The position numbers and the translations under genes are program-made. The notes under the pieces are model-generated. The model saw only the letters and a list, made by a program, of their open reading frames with translations, ran no database searches and was not told the DNA's origin. Of a stretch of 64,000 nt of DNA, positions 29,185 to 38,634 are shown in pieces. This DNA comes from Paenibacillus sp. (GTDB lineage: Bacteria; Bacillota; Bacilli; Paenibacillales; YIM-B00363). How positions within the stretch are numbered: the first letter of the stretch is position 1; every line of letters begins with the position of its first letter. The DNA is taken from contig NZ_JAPSKE010000002.1 of assembly GCF_031177825.1 (NCBI RefSeq), positions 62,001 to 126,000 of the forward strand, written 5' to 3'.

Positions 29185-32100
29185 TTACTGCCCCTTGCGC
29201 GAAGTCGCGTCGAAGGCGTCCCGAAGCGATTGCAAACGCGTCCATGTCCGCTCCGCGTCCGCCGGGTCGAGCGGCCGCTCCCAAGCGGCTCGCGCGCTTT
29301 CGAACGATTGCGCCAGCGCCGATTCGAGCTTGTTCTCGATCTCCCCGCCGACGCGTCGCAGCTCGTCTTCCATCCACGACGCGAACGTCGCGCCCAACCG
29401 GTCGACCGCTTCGCTCACGCCCGGCTGCCAACGCTTCTCGAGCGCTTCTCGGAGCGCCTTCCGTCCTTCGCCCGCGAAGAAATGCTTCGCGCTCCGGTAT
29501 TGCGACGACAGCAGCTTCGCGTCGGGCGCCTCTCCTTCCCAGACCGCTTCGATCTCGGGCGTACGGAATTCCGGCGCTTCCCATGCCGGAGGCTCGTACG
29601 CTTCGGCGACCCGGGCGATCCGCTCGTTGCAGCGGCCGACGGACGCCTCGATCGCTTGCTTCAGGAACCGCTCGAGCCGCAGCGACACCGCGAGCGCCTC
29701 GTTGACCAGCTCCGTCTGCAGGTACTGTACGAGATCGCGCCAAGCGAAGGCGAGCGACGTCTTGACGTCGCCGCGGTCCTCGCGCAGCGTCGAAGGGTTG
29801 AACGACGCCGCGTACCATTCTCCGAACCGGTGCTGGAACCGCTGCTTCACGTAATACAGCTGCTCGCCCGCTTCCTTGGCGACCTCGGCGCGGATCGCGT
29901 CCAGGTCGAACGCGCGCGCCGTCTCCCGCGCCTGCGACTCGCTCGCCGCGAGCCGCTCCATCGCCTGGCGTCGCTCCGTCTCGCCCGCTCTGGCGCCCTG
30001 CAGCGCCGTCGCCGCGAGATGCGCCGCTCGGGACAGCTCCGCCCCCGCGGCGCGGTAGGCGAGCCCCGCCAGCTCCGTCGACGCGAACCGGTCGAACCGG
30101 TCTTCGAACGCGACGATGCCGGACATGGCCGCCGCGTTCTCGTCGCCGGCTCGCTTCGCTTCGAGCGCCTGCAGCGAGGAGACGGGGAACAGCCGCGGAT
30201 GGCGCACGCCGAAGGCGGCGAGGTTTTGCTTGACGTGCTCGAGCACGTCCTGCAGCTCCGCCTCGCTCGAGGCGAGGTCGGCGGCGTTGACGACGAAGAA
30301 CATCTTATCGAGCTCGAACGCGTCCTTCACGCGGCCGAGCTGTTCGAGGAACTGCCGGTCCGCGCGGGAGAACGCGTGGTTATAGTACGTCACGAAGAAG
30401 ATCGCGTCGGCGTTCTTCATGTAGTTGAACGCGACGCCCGTATGGCGCGCGTTGATCGAGTCGGCCCCCGGCGTGTCGACGAGCGTGACGCCTTGGCGCG
30501 CGAGCGCCGAGTCGAAGTGGAGCTCGATCCGTTCGACGAACGCCGACTTGCGCTCCTCCGCCACGTAAGCGCGGAAGCGCTCGCGATCGGCGCGCACGTC
30601 CGTGCCGAGCAGCGGCTCGGCATCGCTCCAGCCGCTCGCGACGGCGCGCAGGAACGCGAGGTGCGGCTTGCCGCCGGGCGGCACGTCGTCGACGCGCTTC
30701 TCGAGCGCCGCAAGCCGCTTCGGCAGCTCGGCGATCTCGAGGGCGCCGGAAGGCGTCGCGACGCCGAGCGCGTCGAGCGAATGCTTGACGCCGTCCAGCA
30801 CCGCCTCGCGCGTCTTCATCGTGACGCGCGCCGTGTTGTGCGGCCAATCCGGCGTCGGCGGCACGACCGTGTTGATCGCGGCCGTCGTCGGATTCGGCGA
30901 CACCGGCAGCGCCGCGTCGCCGAGCAGCGCGTTGGCGAACGACGACTTGCCCGCGCTGAACGCGCCGAACAGCGCCGCCGTAAAGCGGCGGTCCCGGAGG
31001 CGCTGCGCCTTCTCCCGCAGCGCCTCCGCCGCGCCGGCGAGCGCCGGCAGCTTCGCCGCGAGGGCGCTCGCCTCCTCGAGGAGGGCGGCCCCCTCCGCGA
31101 AGCGCGCGCGCAGCTCGGCGCGAGGCGGCGCGGCCGTAGCGACGCCGCCGGCCGTATCGCGGGGCTGCCCGTGGCCGGACGCCGCCTGCGACAAGTTCAG
31201 CGCGGCGGCCTTGGACGGCGCCAGCGGATGCGCGTAGGCGCCGTCCGCCGCGGCTTCGGGCGCCGCGTTGGGCAGCTTGCGCGCGTCGGGCAGCGTCGCC
31301 CCCGCGCGCGCCGTCTCGGCGGCCGTCGGCAGCAGCGCGAGCAGGCGCGCCCGCGCGGCCGCCTCCTCGGCGTCCAACGCCTCGAGCGCGCGCCGGTGCG
31401 ACAGCGCCGCCTCGAGCGCCGCCGCCTCCGCGGCGAGCGCCGCGCCGTCCTGCGCGTACATCGCTTCGGCCGCGTCCGCGAGCCGCTCGGCGGCGGCGAC
31501 CGCCGCGCGCCTTGCCGTCAGCCGCGCCTCGGCGGCGATCTCCTTCGCATAGTTGAGCGTGTACTCGCCGGAAGCGACGGCGCCGGGGCGGACCATGGCG
31601 ATCAGCCATTCGGGCGTCACCTCGACGTCCACCGTCTCGACGGCCGCGGTCACCTCGGCATCGCCGAGGCCCAGCTCGAGTCCGGCCTTGCGGACGGCGT
31701 CGCGGACGTGCCAGACGAGCCGCGCCTTCACATGCTCCGCGAACTCCGCGCGGAACGCCTCGAGCCGCCGGCGCCGTTCCTCCTCCGTCTTCGCGGCGGC
31801 GAACAGCAGCCCGACCCGGAAGCCCGGCTGCCGGCTCTCCAGGAACGCGAGCGCCGCGTCCCGCGTCGTCGCCGGCGTAATGTTCGCGTTGTCCGCGATC
31901 GACGTCGCTTCCGCGCGCAGCCGGTCCGTCAATCGCTCCCGAACGGACGACCGCGCTTCGAGCTCGGCCCGCAGCGTCTCGTACCGCTCGGCGGCGTCCC
32001 GATCCTCGCCGGCCGCGAGCCGCTCCAGCTCGGCGCGGCGTTCCTCCTGGCGCGACCGGACCGCGCGAACGCCTTCCTCCGCGAGCTCCGTCCCCGCGGC

Positions 32101-32901
32101 CGCGAGACCGGCGAGCGCCAACTCGGGACCGCCCTCGACCAAGGCGCCGAGCAGCGCGCGAAGTCGGTTCGTCTCGTTCTTCGGGTGATCCGGCGCCATC
32201 AGCGTCGTATAGAGGCATGCCGCCGGCTTCACGCCCCAGGAACGGAACGCGTTCTCGACGCCCTCCTGGAACGACGCGAACGGCACCTCCTCCTCGCGAT
32301 GCTTGTCGATCTGGTTCACGACGAGCACGAGCGGCTTGCCCATCTCGGACAACCGCTTCGCGAAGTCCATATTCATCTCGGACAAGACATGGTTGTAGTC
32401 CATCACGTAGAACACGACGTCCGCGAGATGCAGCGCCGATTCCGTCGACTGCCGGTGCAGATCGTCGGTCGAGTCGACGCCGGGCGTATCGAGCAGCACG
32501 CCCCCGTCCCCGAGCATCGGGATCGGATGCCGCAGCTCGACCGACCGCACCTCCTCGCCGGCTTTCGCGTATTGGGACGCCTCCTCGATTTTGACTCGCG
32601 CCTCGCGCCCGTCCCGATACCGAAGCACCGCCTCGGACGTCTCGCCGCCGCGAATCGCCACGATATTGGCGCTCGTCGGAATCGGGCTCGACGGCAGCAG
32701 CCGCGCGCCGCATAGATGGTTGATCAGACTCGACTTCCCCGCGGAAAAATGCCCGCAAAACGCAAAATAAATCTCGCTCTTTCTCCCCTTCGCCGCGAGC
32801 GCGTCGGCCTTCTCCGCCAGCGCCGCGTCTCCCTGCTCCCGAAGGGCGCTTCCGAGCGCCTCTAGCTCTTCGATCACTCGGTTTCTCTTCTCCGCGATCA
32901 T
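29185..32901 (-). CDS. dynA: Double dynamin-like GTPase (DynA type)
   Basis: A 1238-residue fusion of two dynamin-like units. The first GTPase has P-loop GHFSAGKSS (residues 50-57), DTPGVDS and VNQIDKH; the second, near residue 643, has GAFSAGKSS, DTPGADS and VNAADLA. Between and after them lie long Ala/Arg/Glu-rich helical regions. Bacillus DynA is about 1190 residues and fuses or protects membranes under antibiotic or phage stress. Start ATG 32901 follows TAGGAGAG; the frame continues upstream into a terminator and is not used. Confidence 0.93.
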   Translation of the reverse strand: MIAEKRNRVIEELEALGSALREQGDAALAEKADALAAKGRKSEIYFAFCGHFSAGKSSLINHLCGARLLPSSPIPTSANIVAIRGGETSEAVLRYRDGREARVKIEEASQYAKAGEEVRSVELRHPIPMLGDGGVLLDTPGVDSTDDLHRQSTESALHLADVVFYVMDYNHVLSEMNMDFAKRLSEMGKPLVLVVNQIDKHREEEVPFASFQEGVENAFRSWGVKPAACLYTTLMAPDHPKNETNRLRALLGALVEGGPELALAGLAAAGTELAEEGVRAVRSRQEERRAELERLAAGEDRDAAERYETLRAELEARSSVRERLTDRLRAEATSIADNANITPATTRDAALAFLESRQPGFRVGLLFAAAKTEEERRRRLEAFRAEFAEHVKARLVWHVRDAVRKAGLELGLGDAEVTAAVETVDVEVTPEWLIAMVRPGAVASGEYTLNYAKEIAAEARLTARRAAVAAAERLADAAEAMYAQDGAALAAEAAALEAALSHRRALEALDAEEAAARARLLALLPTAAETARAGATLPDARKLPNAAPEAAADGAYAHPLAPSKAAALNLSQAASGHGQPRDTAGGVATAAPPRAELRARFAEGAALLEEASALAAKLPALAGAAEALREKAQRLRDRRFTAALFGAFSAGKSSFANALLGDAALPVSPNPTTAAINTVVPPTPDWPHNTARVTMKTREAVLDGVKHSLDALGVATPSGALEIAELPKRLAALEKRVDDVPPGGKPHLAFLRAVASGWSDAEPLLGTDVRADRERFRAYVAEERKSAFVERIELHFDSALARQGVTLVDTPGADSINARHTGVAFNYMKNADAIFFVTYYNHAFSRADRQFLEQLGRVKDAFELDKMFFVVNAADLASSEAELQDVLEHVKQNLAAFGVRHPRLFPVSSLQALEAKRAGDENAAAMSGIVAFEDRFDRFASTELAGLAYRAAGAELSRAAHLAATALQGARAGETERRQAMERLAASESQARETARAFDLDAIRAEVAKEAGEQLYYVKQRFQHRFGEWYAASFNPSTLREDRGDVKTSLAFAWRDLVQYLQTELVNEALAVSLRLERFLKQAIEASVGRCNERIARVAEAYEPPAWEAPEFRTPEIEAVWEGEAPDAKLLSSQYRSAKHFFAGEGRKALREALEKRWQPGVSEAVDRLGATFASWMEDELRRVGGEIENKLESALAQSFESARAAWERPLDPADAERTWTRLQSLRDAFDATSRKGQ

Positions 32902-32998
32902 GCTTCGTGTCTCTCCTAACCCGATACCGTTCTGTATACGTGCAACTCTGTCATTATACAACAATCCCCCGCGCCCTGTAACCGCGCCTTCGCGAACG

Positions 32999-33040
32999 AA
33001 AAAAGACGCCCGTCCCGGGCGAAAAGCCGGGACGGGCGTC
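32999..33040 (-). terminator. Terminator of the nth operon
   Basis: A 14-bp stem (GACGCCCGTCCCGG and complement) followed on the minus strand by six T residues, 24 bases past the stop at 33064. It also insulates the dynamin gene. Confidence 0.92.
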
Positions 33041-33063
33041 GACGCGACTCGCATCTACCGAAG

Positions 33064-33345
33064 TTAGACCGAGGTGACTTTCAAATCATGTTCTTCCGGG
33101 ACCAAAATCTCGAACACTTCGCCATGCTGAAGAATCGTAATGTCGCGTTCCTTCTCCTTCATGACGACGACGTCGCGCTTCGCCCGCATGCGGTCGATGT
33201 AATGCTCCGGCACCGCGCCGGACTCGGTCACCGTCACCCCTTCGACGACGGTCTCTTCGTCTTCCTTCAGCTTCGTGCTAAGCACTTTATCGTAAATATC
33301 CGAAAATTGCTCGAAATTCTTCGTGTATACGGAAATGCATTTCAT
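33064..33345 (-). CDS. Small conserved protein of unknown function downstream of nth
   Basis: A 93-residue soluble, acidic protein starting MKCISVYTKNFEQFSDIYDK. It has no membrane segment and no cysteine pair. I recall similar short proteins in Paenibacillus but no known function. The ATG at 33345 has AAGGGTGAGAG upstream. It lies 46 bases after nth and before a strong terminator, so it is probably co-transcribed with nth. Codon use matches its neighbours. Confidence 0.78.
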   Translation of the reverse strand: MKCISVYTKNFEQFSDIYDKVLSTKLKEDEETVVEGVTVTESGAVPEHYIDRMRAKRDVVVMKEKERDITILQHGEVFEILVPEEHDLKVTSV

Positions 33346-33391
33346 ATGTTTCTCTCACCCTTCTGCTTCTCCGACGCGCGTCTACTCGGCG

Positions 33392-34069
33392 TCATGCTTC
33401 TATATGTTTTACAGTCTTTCTAGTTTTCGGCGTTTTCATACGTTTCTTCCCTTCGCGGCACAAGGAAAGCAGCGGACAGCCCTCGCATTTCGGCTGCTGC
33501 GCCTTGCAGTGATACCTCCCCAGGAAGATGAGCCGATGGTGCGTCGCGGTCCATTCGTCCTTCGGCACCTTGCTCATCAGCTTCTTCTCGACCTCGAGCA
33601 CCGAATCGTCCCAGCCCGCGATGCCGAGCCGCTTCGACACCCGCTCCACGTGCGTGTCCACGGCGATCGCCGGCACCCCGAAGGCGGTCGAGACGACGAC
33701 GTTCGCCGTCTTCCTTCCGACGCCGGGCAGCTTCACGAGCTCCTCGTGCGCCTCCGGAATGTCGCCGCCGTATTCGTCGAGGAGCAGCCTGCAGAGCGAT
33801 CGGATATGCTTCGCCTTGTTCCGGTACAGCCCGATCCGCTTAATGTCGTTCTCGAGCTCCTCCAGCGATACGGCCAAGTAATCCTCCGGCGTCCGGTACT
33901 TCCGAAACAAGTCGGCCGTCACCTTGTTGACCGTCTCGTCCGTGCACTGCGCGGAGAGCAGCACCGCGATCGTCAATTCGAACGGATTCGAATGCACGAG
34001 CTCGCAGTGCGCGTCCGGGAACATACCGGCGACGATGTCGAGCGCCTCGCGAACCTGCGCTTTGTTCAT
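33392..34069 (-). CDS. nth: Endonuclease III
   Basis: A 225-residue DNA glycosylase/AP lyase that removes oxidised pyrimidines. The helix-hairpin-helix is LPGVGRKTANVV with the catalytic Lys, the catalytic Asp is in VDTHVERV, and the 4Fe-4S cluster ligands are Cys-x6-Cys-x2-Cys-x5-Cys near residues 187-203. GAAGGAGG precedes ATG 34069. In Bacillus nth follows asnS-dnaD; here those two genes are 27 kb away. Confidence 0.96.
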   Translation of the reverse strand: MNKAQVREALDIVAGMFPDAHCELVHSNPFELTIAVLLSAQCTDETVNKVTADLFRKYRTPEDYLAVSLEELENDIKRIGLYRNKAKHIRSLCRLLLDEYGGDIPEAHEELVKLPGVGRKTANVVVSTAFGVPAIAVDTHVERVSKRLGIAGWDDSVLEVEKKLMSKVPKDEWTATHHRLIFLGRYHCKAQQPKCEGCPLLSLCREGKKRMKTPKTRKTVKHIEA

Positions 34070-34131
34070 CCGTTCGTCCTCCTTCTCGCGTATGTATCCT
34101 CGAAATTCGTCGTTTTTTCGTAGCGTACTCT

Positions 34132-34160
34132 AGTGTAGCGAACCGCCCAACGTTTTTCAA
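34132..34160 (-). promoter_or_regulatory. Candidate sigma-A promoter of nth
   Basis: On the minus strand TTGAAA and TACACT are separated by 17 bases, 62 bases upstream of the nth start. Confidence 0.6.
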
Positions 34161-34206
34161 TGGGAAAAGGGGGCGTTTCGACGTCACATTGCGAACTTTT
34201 TTGGAC

Positions 34207-34234
34207 AAAAAACGAGGGCGAGACGTCTCGTCCC
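34207..34234 (-). terminator. Terminator of the amidase-SLH operon
   Basis: An imperfect stem (GGGACGAG with CTCGCCC around ACGT) followed on the minus strand by CGTTTTTTG, about 28 bases past the SLH gene stop. Confidence 0.55.
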
Positions 34235-34261
34235 GCCCCGGAGGCTTTCTCCGCGAGCTCG

Positions 34262-36961
34262 TTACTGCTTCACGAGCTCGACGATCTTGCCGTTCATCAA
34301 GTATACGACGACGGTGTCGTTCTCTTTTAACTGGTTCATCGTCATCGAGGCGCCGGCGGCCGTAGTGACTTTGACGTTCGGCTCCACCGTATATTTGCTC
34401 TGATCGCCGACCCTCGCGATCTTGAAGGAAACCTCGTTCTTCGCCGCGTCGTAGCCGCTGAACTTCCGCGTCTCCGCTTGCGCGACGTAGACGTAAGGCT
34501 TTCCTTGCGCATCGACGATGAGCGACACGCGATCGTTCAACTGCAGCGACGAAGCGCTCGTCGAGACGGTCGTCCCTTTTTGGATCGAAATGCCGCCGGT
34601 TAAGCTGTAGTTCTTCACGTTGCCGTTATAGTCGGTGACGGACAGCTTTCCGGCCGTCGTATCCAGCGTCGACACCTTCCCGACGACCGCGGCCGGCTCT
34701 TGGACGGACACGACTCTGCGTCCCGCGTAATTGACGACGATCGGCTGACCGACCGTCAAGGACGCTAGCGCGATCGCTTGACCGTCGCGCCCGAGCACCT
34801 TGGCTTCGCTGTCCAACGCCAGCGATACGGACGAACCTTTCGCGTCTTTCGCGGACACCGTCCGAGTCGCCGCCGTAACGGAGTTCAGCGTATAAACGAA
34901 CGACTTCTCGACTTGAATCATCTGCACTTCGTTCGTGTTATATCCCATGGACATATGGACCTTCGCGCCCACGGTCACGTCCGCGAAGCCGGCGCTCGAT
35001 TGCTGCGGTACTTCGACGACGGCGTACTGCGCGAACGGCAGCGTCGTCGACCCGTTGTCGGCGGTCGTGACCGTGATCGTGCGCGCCGTCGTGTTCACGG
35101 CCGACACCGTACCGCTCACCTTCGTAACGACGTCGAGGCGGACGAGCTGATCGGACGTTACGCTCAAATCCACCTTGCGGCCTGCGGCGACGTACGTCTT
35201 AAACATCTGTTCCGTCATTGCCGTTCCGTCGAGCACGAACAGGGACCGATCCGTGATTTTGTAGAAATGCACGGCGTTCTTCGCATCCCTGACGATCATG
35301 TACTCGGCTTGGAGCGTATCGATCGTGACGTTTTGCAGCTTGGTCACGTTGCGATTCGTCACCGTAATTTGATCCACTTGATTCGTGGCGCCCGAAAGGC
35401 GCAGCTGCACGACGTCGCCGACCTGTAGATCGCTGATCGTCGGATTGGTCAACCCTTCGATGCTGACGGCGGCGTTCGGTCTCATGATGAACGCTTCCGG
35501 CGTCGTGCTGTTCACCTTGATCGTGATCGTATCGCCGGCGATGACTTGGAAGTCACCGGTCTTCATGACGTACTTCTGTACAGTAATATCGATGGATACG
35601 ATCTCGCTGTCTTCGATCTCGTAAGCGATCGTGTCCCCGGACTGAATTCCGCTCAGATCGGACAACGGTTGTCCCTTCACCGTCAACGTCGCGCCGTCGA
35701 CGAGCGGATACGTCACGATCGATCCCTTGTCGTCGGTGAACGTCACCGTGCGAGCCGCCGCGTTCACCGTCTGGACGATTCCCGTGCCCTTCGCGTTGAA
35801 CGCTTCTTCGATCAAGACGATCGCGGACACCTCGGCGGTTCCCGCCATTCGCTGCAATCGAATTTCGCTGCCCTTGTTCAGCTGCGATAAGGACAACCCC
35901 GTTCCGCCTGCATTCGTCACCGTGACGGTCGATGTAAGATCGTACTGTTCCAACGTGCCGTTCGACCGGCGCAATACTAGCGAGCTTGAGGCGATATCGA
36001 GCGCTTCGAGCTCGCCGTCGATCGACTCGAGCTCGACCGCGCCGCCCGTCACTTCAATATAATAAGCTTGGCCTCCTTGATGAATGACGCGAACCGGCGT
36101 CAAGCTCGTCAGCGCGCTCCGATCGAGCGATCCGCCCTCGGCGTCGAAGACGAGCGTCTCCGCGTTCAGGCCGAACGTGCGGGCGGCTCCGCCGCCGGCG
36201 GGCTGCAGGACGAGCGACGAGCCGCTGAGGCTCGTCACGAGGCCGCTCGTATACTTCGATTCGTCGTCCGGGATGTACTTGTCCGCGCGCGACAGGATCG
36301 TGGCGATCTGCGCCCGCGTGACGGCGTCCTTCGGCTTGAACGTATTGTCCGTAAAGCCGGTGACGAGCTCGAGCTCCTGCGACTTCGCGACATAGCCCGC
36401 GGCGCCGGCGGACACGTCGCTCGCGTCCGCGAAGCCGAGCGCCCCGCTTGCCGGCTGTTCGCCCAGCGCGCGGACGATCAGCTTCGACACCCATTCCCGC
36501 GTCGCCGGACGCTTGCCCCACGGCGTCGTGCCAGACGCCGCGGCGGCCGTCTCTTCGCTCATGTCGATAATGCGTTCCTCGAGCGCCTTCACGACGTATT
36601 TCGTGAAGAAGGCGTCCTCCTGGAAGCCGGTGACGATGTCTCCGGAGCCGGCGAGCGCTTCCTCTTCGAGCCCGACCATCCGGATGACCATCACGATCGC
36701 TTCCTGTTGCGTGACGTCCTGGCTCGGACGGAACCCGCCGTCGGTATATCCTTTGACGATGCCTGCGGACGCTAGCTTGGCGACGTGGCTTTTCGCCCAA
36801 TGGGTCGGCACGATGTCAGGGAACGTCAGCTTCACGCCCGCCGTCGTCGTTGTCGCAGGCGTCTCGGCGGCGAAAGCGGTCGCGCCCGTGCCGAGCAAGA
36901 GCGAGGCGGTCAGAGCGACGGTCGTCAGGACGGCGAACGGCTTACGTATTTTATGATTCAT
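34262..36961 (-). CDS. S-layer homology domain protein with repeated beta modules
   Basis: An 899-residue exported protein. The signal peptide ends after ATAFAAE (about residue 32). Three SLH domains (residues about 45-235: FPDIVPTHWAKSHV, WGKRPATREWVSKL, TFKPKDAVTRAQIATIL) bind secondary cell-wall polymer. From residue 240 on come repeated beta-rich units with the pattern GxVxxVNxxARTxTV, likely small beta-barrels. No catalytic motif is visible. It follows the amidase by 24 bases, so the two are probably made together for the envelope. Function beyond wall attachment is unknown. Confidence 0.88.
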   Translation of the reverse strand: MNHKIRKPFAVLTTVALTASLLLGTGATAFAAETPATTTTAGVKLTFPDIVPTHWAKSHVAKLASAGIVKGYTDGGFRPSQDVTQQEAIVMVIRMVGLEEEALAGSGDIVTGFQEDAFFTKYVVKALEERIIDMSEETAAAASGTTPWGKRPATREWVSKLIVRALGEQPASGALGFADASDVSAGAAGYVAKSQELELVTGFTDNTFKPKDAVTRAQIATILSRADKYIPDDESKYTSGLVTSLSGSSLVLQPAGGGAARTFGLNAETLVFDAEGGSLDRSALTSLTPVRVIHQGGQAYYIEVTGGAVELESIDGELEALDIASSSLVLRRSNGTLEQYDLTSTVTVTNAGGTGLSLSQLNKGSEIRLQRMAGTAEVSAIVLIEEAFNAKGTGIVQTVNAAARTVTFTDDKGSIVTYPLVDGATLTVKGQPLSDLSGIQSGDTIAYEIEDSEIVSIDITVQKYVMKTGDFQVIAGDTITIKVNSTTPEAFIMRPNAAVSIEGLTNPTISDLQVGDVVQLRLSGATNQVDQITVTNRNVTKLQNVTIDTLQAEYMIVRDAKNAVHFYKITDRSLFVLDGTAMTEQMFKTYVAAGRKVDLSVTSDQLVRLDVVTKVSGTVSAVNTTARTITVTTADNGSTTLPFAQYAVVEVPQQSSAGFADVTVGAKVHMSMGYNTNEVQMIQVEKSFVYTLNSVTAATRTVSAKDAKGSSVSLALDSEAKVLGRDGQAIALASLTVGQPIVVNYAGRRVVSVQEPAAVVGKVSTLDTTAGKLSVTDYNGNVKNYSLTGGISIQKGTTVSTSASSLQLNDRVSLIVDAQGKPYVYVAQAETRKFSGYDAAKNEVSFKIARVGDQSKYTVEPNVKVTTAAGASMTMNQLKENDTVVVYLMNGKIVELVKQ

Positions 36962-36985
36962 GGAGCGATTCCTCCCGAGTAGTCT

Positions 36986-38425
36986 TTATTGAATGCGAAA
37001 ATAAGCTTTGATCGAGGCGACGATGGCGTCCGCGATTCGGTCTTGGACCGCATCGTTGTACAGCTTGGCTTCGTCCTCGGCGTTCGTAAGGAAGCCGAGC
37101 TCCAGCAGCGCGGCCGGCATCGTCGTCTCGCGGACGACGACGAAGCGTTCTTGCTTCACCTTGCGGTCGGCCGTTCCGACCGCTTGCAGAACCGAATTGT
37201 GAATTTGTTTCGCGAACTCGACGCTGTTGTCGTTCCAGTAGTACGTTTCCGTCCCTTTCACGGTCGCCGACGAGGCGGTATTGGCGTGAATGGAGATGAA
37301 TAAGTCGACTCCCGCCGCGTTGGCGACTTTCGCGCGCTCTGCCGGAGCCAAGTATGTATCGTCCTCGCGGATCGAGAACGGCTCGACGAGTTTCTCGTTC
37401 TCGAGCCGATCCAGCACCTTCTGCGTGACGGCTAACGTCAAGTCCTTCTCGTATTTCCCCGTGCGCGAAATCGCGCCCGGATCGTTGCCGCCGTGGCCGG
37501 CGTCGATCATGACTTTGACCGGTTTCGCTTCGGTGAAGTGCAGCACGGCTCCCGATCCGTCCGCCGCGGTACGAAGCGAATAAGGCTTAGGCGCCTTCAA
37601 ATCGACGACGATCCGCACCGTGGACGGCTCCGTCGCGAACAGCGAATACCGGATGCCCGCGATATACGGATGGTTCGCGTCCACGGCGAGCGTACCGCTC
37701 GCGCTGCCGTCGGGGCCGCGTTCCAGCGTCGCGTTCGGCAAGTCGACGACGATGCGCTCCGGCGACTTAAGCACGAATACGGTCGGATTCACCTCGCCCG
37801 TCGCCGCGATATGCAGCGCGTCCCCGTCCAGCGTCAGCCCATGGAACATCGGTTGCGCTTCCGACACCGTCACGGGCGAGCCGGTCGCCGGCTTCCCCGG
37901 ATCCGTCGAAGCCGGCGGCGTCGAAACGATCGGATCGTTCTCCTTCGGCTGCGCCGGGATCGTCGTTATGGGCTTCGCGCCCGCCTGGAGCCGAAATACG
38001 TACACGGAATCGGTGAAGCGATCCTTGACGACCTTCAGTCCCAGCATATCCGTCAACCAAGATGCCGGAACGTATACTCCGCCCTCCTCGCTGCGGGCGG
38101 TCAGGTCTCCCGTCGCTGGCGCGCCGTCGACGAAGCGCTGCTTCTCCCCGATCGTGAAGCGGACTTCCTTCCGTCCGGAAGAGATCGTATACGTCTCCCC
38201 GTCTTTCTCCGCCTTCGCGGCGCCGCCCAATCCGGCGATCGCCTCGAGCGATAAATAGGCCGCGCCGTCGATGGATATGGCCGACCATTCTCGTTCTTCT
38301 CCGTCAACAAAGAGCGTTGCCGTCGAAGCGGCGGCCATCGCCGTCCCCGGCGCCGCTTGCAGCCAAATCGCCGCCGCCAGCACTCCTCCGGCCGTCCATG
38401 CCAGGGTTCTCCATCCGTTCTTCAT
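36986..38425 (-). CDS. N-acetylmuramoyl-L-alanine amidase (Amidase_3) with AMIN-type domain
   Basis: A 479-residue secreted cell-wall hydrolase. A signal peptide (to about residue 32) precedes a copper-amine-oxidase-N-like domain (residues 35-145), a Pro-rich linker, an AMIN-like domain (residues 190-295) and the catalytic domain. Zinc and catalytic residues are visible in VMIDAGHGGNDPGA (His), KYEKDLTL (Glu), FISIHANT (His) and LLELGFLTN (Glu). It cuts the bond between MurNAc and L-Ala. Start ATG 38425 follows GGAGGGACTT; a longer frame lacks a ribosome site. Confidence 0.93.
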   Translation of the reverse strand: MKNGWRTLAWTAGGVLAAAIWLQAAPGTAMAAASTATLFVDGEEREWSAISIDGAAYLSLEAIAGLGGAAKAEKDGETYTISSGRKEVRFTIGEKQRFVDGAPATGDLTARSEEGGVYVPASWLTDMLGLKVVKDRFTDSVYVFRLQAGAKPITTIPAQPKENDPIVSTPPASTDPGKPATGSPVTVSEAQPMFHGLTLDGDALHIAATGEVNPTVFVLKSPERIVVDLPNATLERGPDGSASGTLAVDANHPYIAGIRYSLFATEPSTVRIVVDLKAPKPYSLRTAADGSGAVLHFTEAKPVKVMIDAGHGGNDPGAISRTGKYEKDLTLAVTQKVLDRLENEKLVEPFSIREDDTYLAPAERAKVANAAGVDLFISIHANTASSATVKGTETYYWNDNSVEFAKQIHNSVLQAVGTADRKVKQERFVVVRETTMPAALLELGFLTNAEDEAKLYNDAVQDRIADAIVASIKAYFRIQ

Positions 38426-38530
38426 AAGTCCCTCCGAATCTAGCAACCATGTTAAGTCTATCAAAAACCGCCAAAAAAGAACATAAAAATAGAGCGTCCG
38501 ACACTAGGATACTTAATAGACGCGCGAGAA

Positions 38531-38545
38531 TAGCAAAAGTTGCTA
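38531..38545. repeat. Perfect short palindrome in the amidase/ABC divergent gap
   Basis: TAGCAA, a three-base spacer, and TTGCTA form a perfect dyad about 106 bases upstream of the amidase start and 70 bases upstream of the ABC promoter. It could be a regulator site; no regulator can be assigned. Confidence 0.3.
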
Positions 38546-38585
38546 GTTTCGGTCGAATCGACGATTCAATCTTTTTCGACAAAAA

Positions 38586-38599
38586 TGAGTGATTACTCA
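38586..38599. promoter_or_regulatory. TetR-type operator 1
   Basis: The dyad TGAGTGATTACTCA lies directly upstream of the -35 element of the ABC-TetR operon. It differs by one base from the second copy at 38635. Confidence 0.7.
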
Positions 38600-38600
38600 C

Positions 38601-38629
38601 TTCACAAATTACATTCGACCGCGTATGAT
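38601..38629 (+). promoter_or_regulatory. Sigma-A promoter of the ABC-TetR operon
   Basis: TTCACA and TATGAT with 17 bases between. One operator-like dyad abuts it on each side. Confidence 0.7.
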
Positions 38630-38634
38630 ATGAG

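Noticed and set aside
28990..32715. 1241-codon open frame on the plus strand
   Set aside because: It lies antisense to the double dynamin gene, is Arg-rich with no recognisable domain, and results from GC-rich codon structure. The minus-strand frame has two intact GTPase motifs.
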